From: Acidovorax sp. A1169
GTDB taxonomy: Bacteria; Pseudomonadota; Gammaproteobacteria; Burkholderiales; Burkholderiaceae_C
Reading direction: 5' to 3'
NCBI RefSeq assembly: GCF_030704685.1
Contig: NZ_JAUZDX010000006.1
Coordinates: forward strand, 186,001 to 250,000
DNA length: 64,000 nt
Shown: one piece after another, positions 20,764-29,683 of the stretch
How the letters are laid out: every line of letters begins with the position of its first letter
How positions within the stretch are numbered: the first letter of the stretch is position 1
Program-made: the position numbers and the translations under genes
Notes under the pieces: model-generated
Seen by the model: only the letters and a program-made list of their open reading frames with translations
What the model was told of the DNA's origin: nothing
Databases searched by the model: none

Positions 20764-21900
20764 TTACATCGACTGCGTGAGCATGTCCCGGTATTCCTCG
20801 GGCGTGGCGATGCGCGGGTTGGTCTTGTGGCAGTGGTCGGCCAGGGCGCCCTTGATGATGTCGTCGAACATGCTTTCGGTCACGCCCATGGCCGCCAGGC
20901 CCGTGGGCAGGCCCAGGCGGGCGTTCATGTCGCGGATGGCCTCGGGGATGTCGCCCGCGCCGGCCAGACCCATGGCGTGGGCCATGCGTTCCAGGCGCTT
21001 TTCCTTTTGCACCGACTCGGCCCCGGCGTTGAAGCGGACCACCGCCGGCAGGAACATGGCGTTGAGCGTGCCGTGGTGCAGGCGCGGGTTCACGCCGCCC
21101 AGGCTGTGGCTCAGCGAGTGCACGGCGCCCAGCCCTTTCTGGAAGGCCATGGCGCCCTGCATGCTGGCGCTCATCATGTGCAGGCGCGCATCGCGGTCGC
21201 TGCCGTTGCGCGTGGCCGGCTCGATGTGTGCCCACCCGCGCGTGAGGCCGTCCAGCGCAATGCCGTCGGCCGGCGGGTTGAACGCGGCGGACATGAAGGT
21301 TTCCATGCAGTGCGCGATGGCATCCATGCCCGTGGCGGCGGTGAGCGAGGGCGGCAAGCCCAGGGTGAGCTCGGGGTCGCAGATCGCGGTCCTGGGCACC
21401 AGGTTCCAGGAGTGGAAACCGAGCTTGCGGTGGTCATCGACGATGATGATGGCGCCACGTGCCACCTCGCTGCCGGTGCCGCTGGTGGTGGGCACGGCGA
21501 TCAGCGGCGCGGCGCGCTCGGTGATGCGCGGCGAGCCGCCTTCGATGGTGGCGTAGTGGGTGAGCGGGCCTTCGTGCGTGGCGGCGATCGCGATGCCCTT
21601 GGCGCAGTCGATGGCCGAGCCGCCGCCCACGGCGATCAGGCCGTCGCAGCCCTCGCGTTTGTACACCTCCACTGCGGCGCGCACGGCGGCCTCGGTAGGG
21701 TTGGCCGGGGTCTGGTCGAACACCGCCACGGGCAGGCCGGTGAGCGCGTCGAGGGCCTTTTGCAGTACGCCCGCAGCCTTGACACCAGGGTCCGTCACGA
21801 CAAGCGGGCGGGTGATGCCCACGCGCTCGCATTCCTGCTGCAGCAGCTTCACGGCGCCGAACTCGAACTGGATCTGGGTGACGTAGTAGATGAAGGCCAT
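20764..21900 (-). CDS. Iron-containing alcohol dehydrogenase, 4-hydroxybutyrate dehydrogenase-like
   Basis: 378-residue group III (Fe-dependent) dehydrogenase. NAD-binding GGGSAIDCAKGIA near residue 95, PTTSGTGSEV near 140, metal-ligand His in MDAIAHCMETF near 195 and HSLSHSLGG near 265. The N-terminus MAFIYYVTQIQFEFGAV and the length match the 4-hydroxybutyrate dehydrogenase (gbd) of Cupriavidus necator as I remember it, so oxidation of 4-hydroxybutyrate to succinate semialdehyde is the best guess. Other short hydroxy-acid or alcohol substrates are possible. It is divergent from the esterase gene at 22106. Confidence 0.85.
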   Translation of the reverse strand: MAFIYYVTQIQFEFGAVKLLQQECERVGITRPLVVTDPGVKAAGVLQKALDALTGLPVAVFDQTPANPTEAAVRAAVEVYKREGCDGLIAVGGGSAIDCAKGIAIAATHEGPLTHYATIEGGSPRITERAAPLIAVPTTSGTGSEVARGAIIIVDDHRKLGFHSWNLVPRTAICDPELTLGLPPSLTAATGMDAIAHCMETFMSAAFNPPADGIALDGLTRGWAHIEPATRNGSDRDARLHMMSASMQGAMAFQKGLGAVHSLSHSLGGVNPRLHHGTLNAMFLPAVVRFNAGAESVQKEKRLERMAHAMGLAGAGDIPEAIRDMNARLGLPTGLAAMGVTESMFDDIIKGALADHCHKTNPRIATPEEYRDMLTQSM

Positions 21901-22105
21901 GGCGTTGCGGGAAGTTGCGTGGACGATGGTTGTCGACTTTACAACCCAGGGGGCGGCATGGCCCTGAAGCAAACCCTCATGGATGCCGCTTTTTTCGTCA
22001 CCTCCGTGACAACGGCGTGGCCGGATTTTCAGGGCGCTGCGGCATGGTGCAGGGCGTTCGGGTAGATTCGTCCCTGCCTTTTTTGAAATTGAGCGAGTTT
22101 GCCCT

Positions 22106-23074
22106 TTGACCGATCTGCACATCCACGCCAACCGCCTGACCCCCCAGATGCGCAGCGTGCTCGAACGCATGGCGCGTGCGGGCCACCCGCCGCTGTACAC
22201 CCGCACCCCGCAGGATGCCCGCACCGCCTATGCGGCCGGTGCCGATGTGCTGGAGATCCCCAAGCCCGTGCTGCCACGGGTGGAGGACTTCACCATCCTT
22301 GCGCGCGACGGCCATCCGCTGCCTGCGCGCCTGTATTCCCCCTCGCTGCAGGATGCGGGCCCGCTCCCCGTTCTGCTGTACACCCATGGCGGCGGTTTCA
22401 CCATCGGCAGCATCGCCACGCACGACATTCTGTGCCGCGAACTGGCGCGGCTGGCGGGCTGCATGGTGGTCTCGCTCGACTACCGGCTGGCGCCCGAGCA
22501 CCGCTTTCCCACCGCCACCCAAGACGCCTGGGATGCGCTGGCCTGGCTGCAGGCGAATGCAGCCGGCCTGGGTGCCGACCCGGCGCGCATCGCCGTGGGC
22601 GGTGACAGCGCGGGCGGCACGCTGGCCACGGTGAACGCCATCCTGGCGCGCGATGCGGGCCTGCCGCTGGTGCTGCAGCTGCTCATCTACCCCGGCTGCG
22701 CGGCGCACCAGGACACACCATCGCACGCCCGCTTTGCCAGCGGCCTGGTGCTCGACGAGCCGGCCATCACCTGGTTCTTCGGCCAGTACGTGACCACCCG
22801 CGAGCAGCGCGAGGACTGGCGCTTTGCGCCCCTGCATGCGAGCGACGTGGAGGGCGTGGCCCCCGCATGGATCGGTTTGGCCGAGTGCGACCCGTTGGTG
22901 GACGAGGGCGTGGACTATGCCGACAAGCTGCGTGCGGCCGGCGTGGCGGTGGACCTGGAGATCTACCGTGGCGTGACGCACGAATTCATCAAGATGGGCC
23001 GCGCGATTCCCGAGGCGCGCCAGGCCCACGCCGACGCAGCGCGCGCGCTGCGCAACGCTTTTCAATTGGAGTGA
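22106..23074 (+). CDS. Alpha/beta hydrolase, hormone-sensitive-lipase family esterase
   Basis: 322 residues. HSL-type signatures: oxyanion motif HGGGF near residue 95, LDYRLAPEHRFPTA, nucleophile GDSAGG near 173, acid in AECDPLVDEG near 260 and His in GVTHEFIKMG near 292. The predicted reaction is hydrolysis of short-chain esters. The start is TTG at 22106, just after a GAGTTTGCCC motif also found before tex; an internal ATG 14 codons later is the alternative. The thioesterase-GNAT gene starts 10 bases after its stop, so the two form an operon. Confidence 0.88.
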   Translation: MTDLHIHANRLTPQMRSVLERMARAGHPPLYTRTPQDARTAYAAGADVLEIPKPVLPRVEDFTILARDGHPLPARLYSPSLQDAGPLPVLLYTHGGGFTIGSIATHDILCRELARLAGCMVVSLDYRLAPEHRFPTATQDAWDALAWLQANAAGLGADPARIAVGGDSAGGTLATVNAILARDAGLPLVLQLLIYPGCAAHQDTPSHARFASGLVLDEPAITWFFGQYVTTREQREDWRFAPLHASDVEGVAPAWIGLAECDPLVDEGVDYADKLRAAGVAVDLEIYRGVTHEFIKMGRAIPEARQAHADAARALRNAFQLE

Positions 23075-23084
23075 GACACAAGCT

Positions 23085-23942
23085 ATGCAACGCCGTGATT
23101 TCCGTTGTTTCCACCGCCTGAGGGTGCGCTGGGCCGAAGTGGACATGCAGAAGATCGTGTTCAACGGCCACTACCTGATGTACATCGACAACGCCATGTC
23201 CGAATACTGGCGCGCCCTGGCCTTGCCTTACGAGGCCAGCATGCACGCGCTCGACGGCGAGATGTTCGTGAAGAAGGCGAGCCTCGAATACCACGCCTCG
23301 GCGCGCATGGACGATACGCTGGACGTGGGCATGCGCTGCGCGCGCGTGGGCAACTCCTCGTGCCTGTTCGAGGCGGGCATCTTCAGTGGTGACCGGCTGC
23401 TGGTCTCGGGCGAGCTGGTCTATGTGTTCGCCGACCCGGTGGCGCAGAAGTCGCGCCCTGTGCCCCAGGCGCTGCGCGACACCATCACCGCCTTCGAGGC
23501 CGGGGAGGACACGGCCGAGGTCTGGACCGGCGACTGGAATGCGCTAGGCCGTGATGCGGGCCGCTTGCGCACCGCCGTGTTCGTCACGGAGCAGGGCATT
23601 CCTGCCGAGATCGAGGCCGATGCGCTGGATGCCACTGCGCGCCATGCGGTGGTTTACAACCGGCTGGGGCAGCCGATTGCGACGGGGCGGCTGTTGCAGG
23701 AGGCACCGGGTGTGGGGCGCATCGGGCGGTTGGCGGTGGACCGGTCGGTGCGGGGGACGCGGTGGGGGCGCAAGGTATTGGATGCCTTGGTGGATGCTTC
23801 ACGGGTTCGCGGCGACCGGGAGGTGCAGTTGCATGCGCAGGGCAACGCGGAGGGGTTCTATCGGAGGGCAGGGTTTGCTGTTGTGGGGGAGCCTTATGAG
23901 GAGGCGGGGATTGCGCATGTGGTGATGGCGCGGTGTTTTTGA
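23085..23942 (+). CDS. Fusion of YbgC/FadM-type thioesterase and GNAT acetyltransferase
   Basis: 285 residues with two domains. Residues 1-140 are a hotdog acyl-CoA thioesterase: VRWAEVDMQKIVFNGHYLMY with the catalytic Asp of the 4-hydroxybenzoyl-CoA thioesterase group. Residues 150-285 are a GNAT domain of the ElaA sort (RTAVFVTEQGIPAEIE, GRIGRLAVDRSVRGTRWGRK as the acetyl-CoA loop, YRRAGFAVVGEPYEEAGIAH). It presumably acts on acyl-CoA substrates in both halves. The last 270 bases use G-ending codons (CGG, GGG, TTG) where the first half uses C-ending ones. A GGAG site lies 13 bases before the ATG. Confidence 0.85.
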   Translation: MQRRDFRCFHRLRVRWAEVDMQKIVFNGHYLMYIDNAMSEYWRALALPYEASMHALDGEMFVKKASLEYHASARMDDTLDVGMRCARVGNSSCLFEAGIFSGDRLLVSGELVYVFADPVAQKSRPVPQALRDTITAFEAGEDTAEVWTGDWNALGRDAGRLRTAVFVTEQGIPAEIEADALDATARHAVVYNRLGQPIATGRLLQEAPGVGRIGRLAVDRSVRGTRWGRKVLDALVDASRVRGDREVQLHAQGNAEGFYRRAGFAVVGEPYEEAGIAHVVMARCF

Positions 23943-24053
23943 TTTTTTGGCTTTGGGTGTCGCTTCGCTTTGATGAGGCGTGCCTTTGTTGAGGGCGCAC
24001 ACCCCGGCCTCAGCCCTTTACAGGGGCATGCGGCATGCCTGCCAACAAACGAA

Positions 24054-24971
24054 TCAGATATCGTCAAGCAAAGCGTAAGGCAACGGCTGCAACGTGAGGG
24101 CAACCCCCTCCGGCGCACCCACTTGCAGCGAGCCTTCAGCCGCCGAAATCTGCATAGAAAGGATCAGGTCGAACCCACCACCCGGTGCAGTGGCCACCTG
24201 CACCACCGTCCCGCAAGGTTGCTCCAGATCTCCGACAGCAAACACCTCCGCCCCCACCGTCACAGCATTGTCGGCATGCGCGATGTACGCCCGCCGCTTG
24301 AGCGTGCCGCGGAACTGGCTGCGCGCCACCACCTCCTGGCCGGGGTAGCAGCCCTTCTTGAAATTCACGCCACCGACGGACTCGTAATTGAGCATCTGCG
24401 GCACGAAGGCTTCGAACAAAGGCTGGGTCAAGGTAGGTACGCCGCTTTGCACCTCGCTCCACTGCCACAGGCCAGGGTCGAGCGCAGGACCTGTCGGAGC
24501 GGGTTCGGAGGAGGGCGCTATCCACAGGGCGCGCGGCTGACCGGCAGCAGGGTAGAGGTAGATCACGCTGGCGGAGCCAACGTCTGCCTTGGTCCAGGCC
24601 GGGGCCGTGCTGCCGGCCACGGCGGCGACGGTGTCGCCCACCAGGCCATACAGGGCAAAGTCGGCAGACGCATCGGTCAGCTTCGCCTTGGCACGCATCA
24701 CGAACATCGACAAACGTTTGAGCGTGGTGGCCAGCAGGTCCTGGCTGATCACGAGCAGCACCTCGGTAGTGCTGCGCTTGAGGCCGACCATGCTGGCCTG
24801 CATGCGGCCCTTGGCCGAGAGAAAGGCGGACAGGCGCGCCTCGCCCAGGCCCAGCAGGGCGTAGTCCTGCGTGAGCTGGCCATGCAGGAATTTGGCGGCG
24901 TCGTCGCCTTCCACGCGTATCACGCCAAGGTGCGACAGAGGGGCAATGCCATTCAGGGGAAGCTGGGTCAT
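24054..24971 (-). CDS. ygfZ: YgfZ/GcvT-like folate-binding protein
   Basis: 305 residues. The family-defining motif KGCYPGQE is present near residue 213 with its conserved Cys. YgfZ uses folate and supports Fe-S cluster repair or assembly (MiaB and others) in the cytoplasm. The ATG at 24971 is preceded by CATAAT and six bases with no Shine-Dalgarno, a strong candidate for a leaderless start. It is divergent from mltG with 46 bp between start codons. Confidence 0.93.
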   Translation of the reverse strand: MTQLPLNGIAPLSHLGVIRVEGDDAAKFLHGQLTQDYALLGLGEARLSAFLSAKGRMQASMVGLKRSTTEVLLVISQDLLATTLKRLSMFVMRAKAKLTDASADFALYGLVGDTVAAVAGSTAPAWTKADVGSASVIYLYPAAGQPRALWIAPSSEPAPTGPALDPGLWQWSEVQSGVPTLTQPLFEAFVPQMLNYESVGGVNFKKGCYPGQEVVARSQFRGTLKRRAYIAHADNAVTVGAEVFAVGDLEQPCGTVVQVATAPGGGFDLILSMQISAAEGSLQVGAPEGVALTLQPLPYALLDDI

Positions 24972-25017
24972 GCCTGAATTATGATGCCCGCTCCCTTTAT
25001 CTACAGGCAGCAGGGTT

Positions 25018-26007
25018 GTGCGACGCTTACTGGTTTTTGTCTTGGTGATCGTGATCGCCGCAGGTGGAGCCGCCTTCTGGTGGCTGCACCAGCCCCTGCC
25101 CATGGTTGGCAATGAGCCGCTGGAACTGGCCATCGAGCCCGGCACCACGCCGCGCGGCGTGGCCCGCGACGTGGTGGCGGCCGGTGTGCGAACCGATGCG
25201 CAATTGCTCTATGCCTGGTTCCGATTTTCGGGGCAGGACCGCATGATCAAGGCGGGCAATTACGAGATTCCGCCCGGCACCACGCCGCGCAGCCTGCTGG
25301 CCAAGCTGGTGCGGGGCGAGGAGGCGCTGCGTGCCCTGACGCTGGTGGAGGGCTGGAACTTCCGCCAGGTGCGCCAGGCCCTGGCCAATGACGACCAGAT
25401 CAAGCCCGACTCCAAGGGCCTGACCGACGAGGCGCTGATGGTGCAACTGGGCCGCCCTGGCGTGGCGCCCGAGGGCCGCTTCTTCCCCGATACCTACACC
25501 TATGCCAAGGGATCGAGCGACCTGGCGGTGCTGCGCCGCGCCCTGCACGCCATGGATCGCAAGCTCGAAGCCGCCTGGAGCCAGCGCTCGCCCGACACCC
25601 CGCTCAAGTCGGCCGACGAGGCGCTGGTCCTGGCCAGCATCGTCGAGAAGGAAACCGGCCGCGCCAGCGACCGCGCGCAGATTGCCGGGGTGTTCGTGAA
25701 CCGCCTGCGCACCGGCATGCTGCTGCAGACCGACCCCACGGTGATCTACGGCCTGGGCGAGAAGTTCGATGGTAACCTGCGCCGGCGCGACCTGCTGGCC
25801 GATACGCCCTGGAACACCTACACCCGGGGCGGCCTGCCTCCGACCCCGATTGCCATGCCGGGCAAGGCCTCGCTGCTGGCCGCCGTGCAGCCCGAGCGCA
25901 CCAAGGCCCTGTATTTCGTGGCCAAGGGTGACGGCACCAGCCACTTCAGCGCGTCGCTGGACGAGCACAACCGTGCCGTCAACCGCTACCAGCGCGGGCA
26001 GCAGTAG
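25018..26007 (+). CDS. mltG: MltG endolytic murein transglycosylase
   Basis: 329 residues with an N-terminal membrane anchor ([20 protein letters not shown]) and a YceG domain. Signatures: [31 protein letters not shown], the catalytic-Glu motif [14 protein letters not shown] near residue 206, and [17 protein letters not shown]. It cleaves nascent glycan strands and terminates their elongation. It starts with GTG at 25018. It is first in the mltG-tmk-holB-pilZ unit, a conserved order in proteobacteria. Confidence 0.96.
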   Translation: MRRLLVFVLVIVIAAGGAAFWWLHQPLPMVGNEPLELAIEPGTTPRGVARDVVAAGVRTDAQLLYAWFRFSGQDRMIKAGNYEIPPGTTPRSLLAKLVRGEEALRALTLVEGWNFRQVRQALANDDQIKPDSKGLTDEALMVQLGRPGVAPEGRFFPDTYTYAKGSSDLAVLRRALHAMDRKLEAAWSQRSPDTPLKSADEALVLASIVEKETGRASDRAQIAGVFVNRLRTGMLLQTDPTVIYGLGEKFDGNLRRRDLLADTPWNTYTRGGLPPTPIAMPGKASLLAAVQPERTKALYFVAKGDGTSHFSASLDEHNRAVNRYQRGQQ

Positions 26008-26060
26008 GCTGCCTCAGCGCGCCATGCCCCCCCGCCTGCATACTCTGGACAAAGGTTTTC

Positions 26061-26744
26061 ATGTCACGACCCGGCCTCTTCATCACCTTTGAAGGCATCG
26101 ACGGTGCCGGCAAGTCCTCGCACATCGAAGGGCTGGCCTCGGCATTCCGCTCGCAAGGCCGCACGGTGACGGTGAGCCGCGAGCCCGGCGGCACACCGCT
26201 GGCCGAAAAGCTGCGCGAGATGGTGCTCAACGACGCCATGGACCCGCTGACCGAGTCGCTGCTGATCTTTGCCGCGCGCCGCGACCACCTGTGCAATGTG
26301 ATCGAGCCGGCACTGGCCCGGGGCGATGTGGTGCTGTGCGACCGCTTCACCGATGCCACCTTTGCCTACCAGGGGGCCGGGCGGGGCTTCGACCTCATGA
26401 CCTTGTCCACGCTGGAGCGCATGGCCCAGGGCGGCCTGGTGCCGGGCGCGGGTGCAGGTACCTTGCGCAACCCGGACCTGACCGTCTGGTTCGACCTGGC
26501 GCCCGAGGTGGCGGCCGAGCGTTTGGCCGGCGCCCGCGTGCCCGACCGCTTCGAGGCGCAGCCCGTGGAGTTCTTTCGCCGCGTGGCCCAGGGCTATGCC
26601 GACCGCGCCGCCGTGGAGCCCGCGCGCTTTGCCCGGCTCGATGCCGCGCTGGACCGCCACCGTGTCTGGCAGCAGCTGACCAGCGTGTTCGTGCGCAAGG
26701 GCTGGCTGTCCATCATGGTGCCCACGCCGAAGGACCTGGCATGA
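26061..26744 (+). CDS. tmk: Thymidylate kinase
   Basis: 227 residues. P-loop [12 protein letters not shown], the EPGGT motif, the DRF motif ([16 protein letters not shown]) and a [15 protein letters not shown] lid region. It phosphorylates dTMP to dTDP. Its stop overlaps the holB start as ATGA. Confidence 0.97.
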   Translation: MSRPGLFITFEGIDGAGKSSHIEGLASAFRSQGRTVTVSREPGGTPLAEKLREMVLNDAMDPLTESLLIFAARRDHLCNVIEPALARGDVVLCDRFTDATFAYQGAGRGFDLMTLSTLERMAQGGLVPGAGAGTLRNPDLTVWFDLAPEVAAERLAGARVPDRFEAQPVEFFRRVAQGYADRAAVEPARFARLDAALDRHRVWQQLTSVFVRKGWLSIMVPTPKDLA

Positions 26745-27751
26745 GCGACGCCACCACCACCCCGCTGGCGCCTTGGATCGCCGCGCAGCGCAGCACCTTG
26801 CTCGCCCAGCGCGGCCATGCCTGGCTGCTGCAGGGCCCATCGGGCCTGGGCCAGTACGCGCTGGGCCTTGAGATGGTGCGTGCCTGGCTGTGCGACCGGC
26901 CCACGCCAGATGGCGCTTGCGGCCAGTGCGGCAGCTGCCACGCCATCGAGGTGCGCACCCACGCCGACCTGTGCGTGCTGATGCCTGAGGTGCAGATGAT
27001 GGCCCTGGGCTGGCCGCTTTCCGAAAAAGCGCAGGCCGACATCGACGACAAGAAGCGCAAGGCCAGCCGCGAGATCCGCGTGGAGGCCATGCGCGATGCG
27101 GTGGAGTTCTCGCAGCGCACCTCGGCGCGCGGGCGTGGCAAGGCGGTGCTGGTGTACCCGGCCGAGCAGATGAACCACATCACGGCGAATGCCCTGCTCA
27201 AGACGCTGGAGGAGCCGCCGGGCGATGTGCGCTTCGTGCTGGCCAGCGAGGCCGCGCACCAGTTGCTGCCCACCATCCGCAGCCGCTGCCTGGGCCACAC
27301 CATGGTCTGGCCGGCCGAGGCCGAGATGCTGGCCTGGCTCAAGGGGCAGGGCATTGCCGCCGATGCGGCGCCGGCGTTCCTGCGTGCCGCAGGCGGGCGG
27401 CCCGACGATGCGCTGGCCCTGGCCCGCTCGGGCCGCAGCCCGCAGGCGTGGGCCCTGCTGCCGCAAGCCGTGGCGCGCGGTGATGCCACGGCGTTGGGTG
27501 ACTGGTCGCCCGCACAGGTGATCGACGCGCTGCAAAAGCTCTGCCACGACCTGCTGGCCGCCAGCGTGGGTGCCGCGCCGCGCTACTTTGCCCCGGCCGA
27601 CCTGCCCAAGCCACCGCCGCTGGGCCCGTTGACGCGCTGGTCCAAGGCGCTGGCCAAGGCGGCACGCACGGCCGATCATCCCTTCAATGCCGGCCTCATG
27701 CTGGAGGCGCTTGTCGCCCAGGCGCGAAACACCCTACACTCCAGGCACTGA
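26741..27751 (+). CDS. holB: DNA polymerase III delta-prime subunit
   Basis: 336 residues, clamp-loader subunit. The AAA+ fold has a degenerate P-loop ([12 protein letters not shown], no Lys-Thr), as expected for delta-prime. A zinc module [17 protein letters not shown] lies near residue 60, followed by [11 protein letters not shown] and the SRC motif (IRSRCLGH). It follows tmk with an ATGA overlap. The start is fixed by this overlap and by the normal N-terminus. Confidence 0.95.
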   Translation: MSDATTTPLAPWIAAQRSTLLAQRGHAWLLQGPSGLGQYALGLEMVRAWLCDRPTPDGACGQCGSCHAIEVRTHADLCVLMPEVQMMALGWPLSEKAQADIDDKKRKASREIRVEAMRDAVEFSQRTSARGRGKAVLVYPAEQMNHITANALLKTLEEPPGDVRFVLASEAAHQLLPTIRSRCLGHTMVWPAEAEMLAWLKGQGIAADAAPAFLRAAGGRPDDALALARSGRSPQAWALLPQAVARGDATALGDWSPAQVIDALQKLCHDLLAASVGAAPRYFAPADLPKPPPLGPLTRWSKALAKAARTADHPFNAGLMLEALVAQARNTLHSRH

Positions 27752-27767
27752 AGCCGTCCCACCCACC

Positions 27768-28127
27768 ATGAGCAGTCCATCCACCGCCCCCCGCCCCAGC
27801 GTCATGCAGCTGGCCATCAAGGAAAAGGCGGCTTTGTATGCGGCCTATATTCCCTTTTTCGTCGAAGGGGGCATTTTTGTGCCCACACAGCGCGACTACA
27901 AGCTCGGCGACGATGTGTATGTGCTGCTGACCTTGCCCGACGATACCCAGCGCTACCCCGTGGCAGGCCGCGTGGCCTGGGTGACCCCCGCCCGTGCTGC
28001 CGGCAACCGTACGCAGGGCGTGGGCATCCAGTTCCCCAAGGACGAGAAGTCGCGCCAGCTCAAGCTCAAGATCGAGGAGCTGCTGGGAACTTCGCTGGGT
28101 TCGGACCGTCCCACCCAGACGATCTGA
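27768..28127 (+). CDS. pilZ: Type IV pilus PilZ protein
   Basis: 119 residues. This is the short PilZ of pilus biogenesis, always near holB: KEKAALYAAYIPFFVEGGIF near residue 20 and GVGIQFPKDE. It lacks the RxxxR c-di-GMP motif, as the archetype does. It starts 16 bases after holB. A hairpin terminator (28146-28174) follows. Confidence 0.94.
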   Translation: MSSPSTAPRPSVMQLAIKEKAALYAAYIPFFVEGGIFVPTQRDYKLGDDVYVLLTLPDDTQRYPVAGRVAWVTPARAAGNRTQGVGIQFPKDEKSRQLKLKIEELLGTSLGSDRPTQTI

Positions 28128-28145
28128 AAGCTTGTCGCACCCTAT

Positions 28146-28174
28146 GCCGACCCGCGCAGGCTGGTCGGCTTTTT
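28146..28174 (+). terminator. Rho-independent terminator after pilZ
   Basis: GCCGACC (28146-28152), a ten-base loop, GGTCGGC (28163-28169) and five T. It separates mltG-tmk-holB-pilZ from tatD. Confidence 0.85.
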
Positions 28175-28189
28175 CCATTTTGAAACCAC

Positions 28190-28996
28190 ATGTTCGTTGA
28201 TTCGCATTGCCATCTCACCTATCCCGGGCTGGTTGACCAGCTTCCGGCCATCCGCCAGGCCATGGCCGAGGCCTCGGTGGACCGGGCCCTGTGCATCTGC
28301 ACCACCATGGAGGAGTTCGGCGATGTGCACGCGCTGGCGCTGGCGCACGGCAACTTCTGGAGCACGGTGGGCGTGCACCCCGACAACGAGGGCGTGACCG
28401 AGCCCTCGGTGCAGGACCTGCTGGACCGCGCGGACCTGCCGCGCGTGGTGGCCATCGGCGAGACGGGCCTCGACTACTACGGCATGGAAGACCGCAAGGG
28501 CGGGCGCAGCATTGCCGACCTGGAGTGGCAGCGCGAGCGCTTTCGCACCCACATCCGCGCGGCGCGCGGCTGCGCCAAGCCGCTGGTGATCCACACCCGC
28601 AGCGCGTCGGACGACACGCTGGCCATCCTCAAGGAAGAGGGCGAGGACGGCGCGGGCAACCTGGCGGGTGGCGTGTTCCACTGCTTCACCGAATCCATGC
28701 AGGTGGCGCGGGCGGCGCTGGACCTGGGCTACTACATTTCGTTCTCGGGCATCATCACCTTCAAGACCGCACAGGAGCTGCGCGACGTGGTGGCCTTCGT
28801 GCCGCTGGACCGCATGCTGATCGAGACCGACAGCCCCTACCTGGCGCCCGTGCCCTACCGGGGCAAGACCAACAGCCCTGCCTACGTGCCCCATGTGGCC
28901 AAGCAGGTGGCGCTGACCCGCGGCATCGCCGTGGAGGAGGTGGCCGAGGCCACCAGCCGCAATTTCGAGACCTTGTTCAAGGGAGTGAACGCATGA
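28190..28996 (+). CDS. TatD family metal-dependent hydrolase
   Basis: 268 residues. Metal ligands: DSHCHL at residue 4, GETGLDYY near 89, IHTRSA near 137, HCF near 164 and ETDSPYLAP near 209. TatD/YcfH proteins are DNases or deoxyribonucleases of uncertain in vivo role. It ends in an ATGA overlap with the ankyrin gene. It lies only 16 bp after the pilZ terminator; a promoter there is not obvious. Confidence 0.93.
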   Translation: MFVDSHCHLTYPGLVDQLPAIRQAMAEASVDRALCICTTMEEFGDVHALALAHGNFWSTVGVHPDNEGVTEPSVQDLLDRADLPRVVAIGETGLDYYGMEDRKGGRSIADLEWQRERFRTHIRAARGCAKPLVIHTRSASDDTLAILKEEGEDGAGNLAGGVFHCFTESMQVARAALDLGYYISFSGIITFKTAQELRDVVAFVPLDRMLIETDSPYLAPVPYRGKTNSPAYVPHVAKQVALTRGIAVEEVAEATSRNFETLFKGVNA

Positions 28997-29679
28997 CGAG
29001 CCACACGCTGCGCCGCCGCACCGCGCTGTTGGGCGCCCTGGCACTGGCCACCGGTGCCGCTACCGCCTGGGCGGGTGCCTATGAGGACTTCTTTTCGGCC
29101 GTGGAGCGCGACGACGCCGACACCGTCAACAGCCTGCTGCGCCGCGGGTTCGACCCCAACATCCGCGATCCGAAGGGGCAGGTGGGGCTGACGCTGGCGA
29201 TCCAGGCCGAGTCGCTCAAGGTGTTTGCCGCCCTCATCGCCAACCGGCGCCTGAAGGTGGAGATCCGCAACCGGCAGGACGAAAGCCCGTTGATGATGGC
29301 CGCGCTCAAGGGCAACGTCGATGCCGTCAAGGCCTTGATGGGGCGCGATGCCGACGTGAACAAGGAAGGCTGGGCGCCGCTGCACTATGCCGCCTCGGGC
29401 ATCAAGCAGGAGCACGTTCGCATCATCGGCATGCTGCTGGAGAACCATGCCTACATCGACGCCACCTCGCCCAACGGCACCACGCCGCTGATGATGGCCG
29501 CGCAGTACGGCTCCAACGATGCCGTGCAACTGCTGCTCAACGAGGGGGCCGACCCCACGCTCAAGAACCAGCTGGGCCTGACGGCCGTGGACTTCGCGAT
29601 GCGCGTGAGCCGCACGGAGGCGGCCGAGAAAATCGCCACGGCCATCCGCCGCCGCCAGCCCAACGCGGGCAAGTGGTAA
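28993..29679 (+). CDS. Exported ankyrin-repeat protein
   Basis: 228 residues. Signal peptide (TALLGALALATGAATAWA, cleaved near residue 27), then four to five ankyrin repeats (NRQDESPLMMAALKGNVDAV, GWAPLHYAASG, NGTTPLMMAAQYGSNDAVQL). Probably a periplasmic protein-binding scaffold. Translationally coupled to tatD. Its stop is 4 bp from the stop of the convergent msbA-type gene. Confidence 0.88.
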   Translation: MTSHTLRRRTALLGALALATGAATAWAGAYEDFFSAVERDDADTVNSLLRRGFDPNIRDPKGQVGLTLAIQAESLKVFAALIANRRLKVEIRNRQDESPLMMAALKGNVDAVKALMGRDADVNKEGWAPLHYAASGIKQEHVRIIGMLLENHAYIDATSPNGTTPLMMAAQYGSNDAVQLLLNEGADPTLKNQLGLTAVDFAMRVSRTEAAEKIATAIRRRQPNAGKW

Positions 29680-29683
29680 GCCC

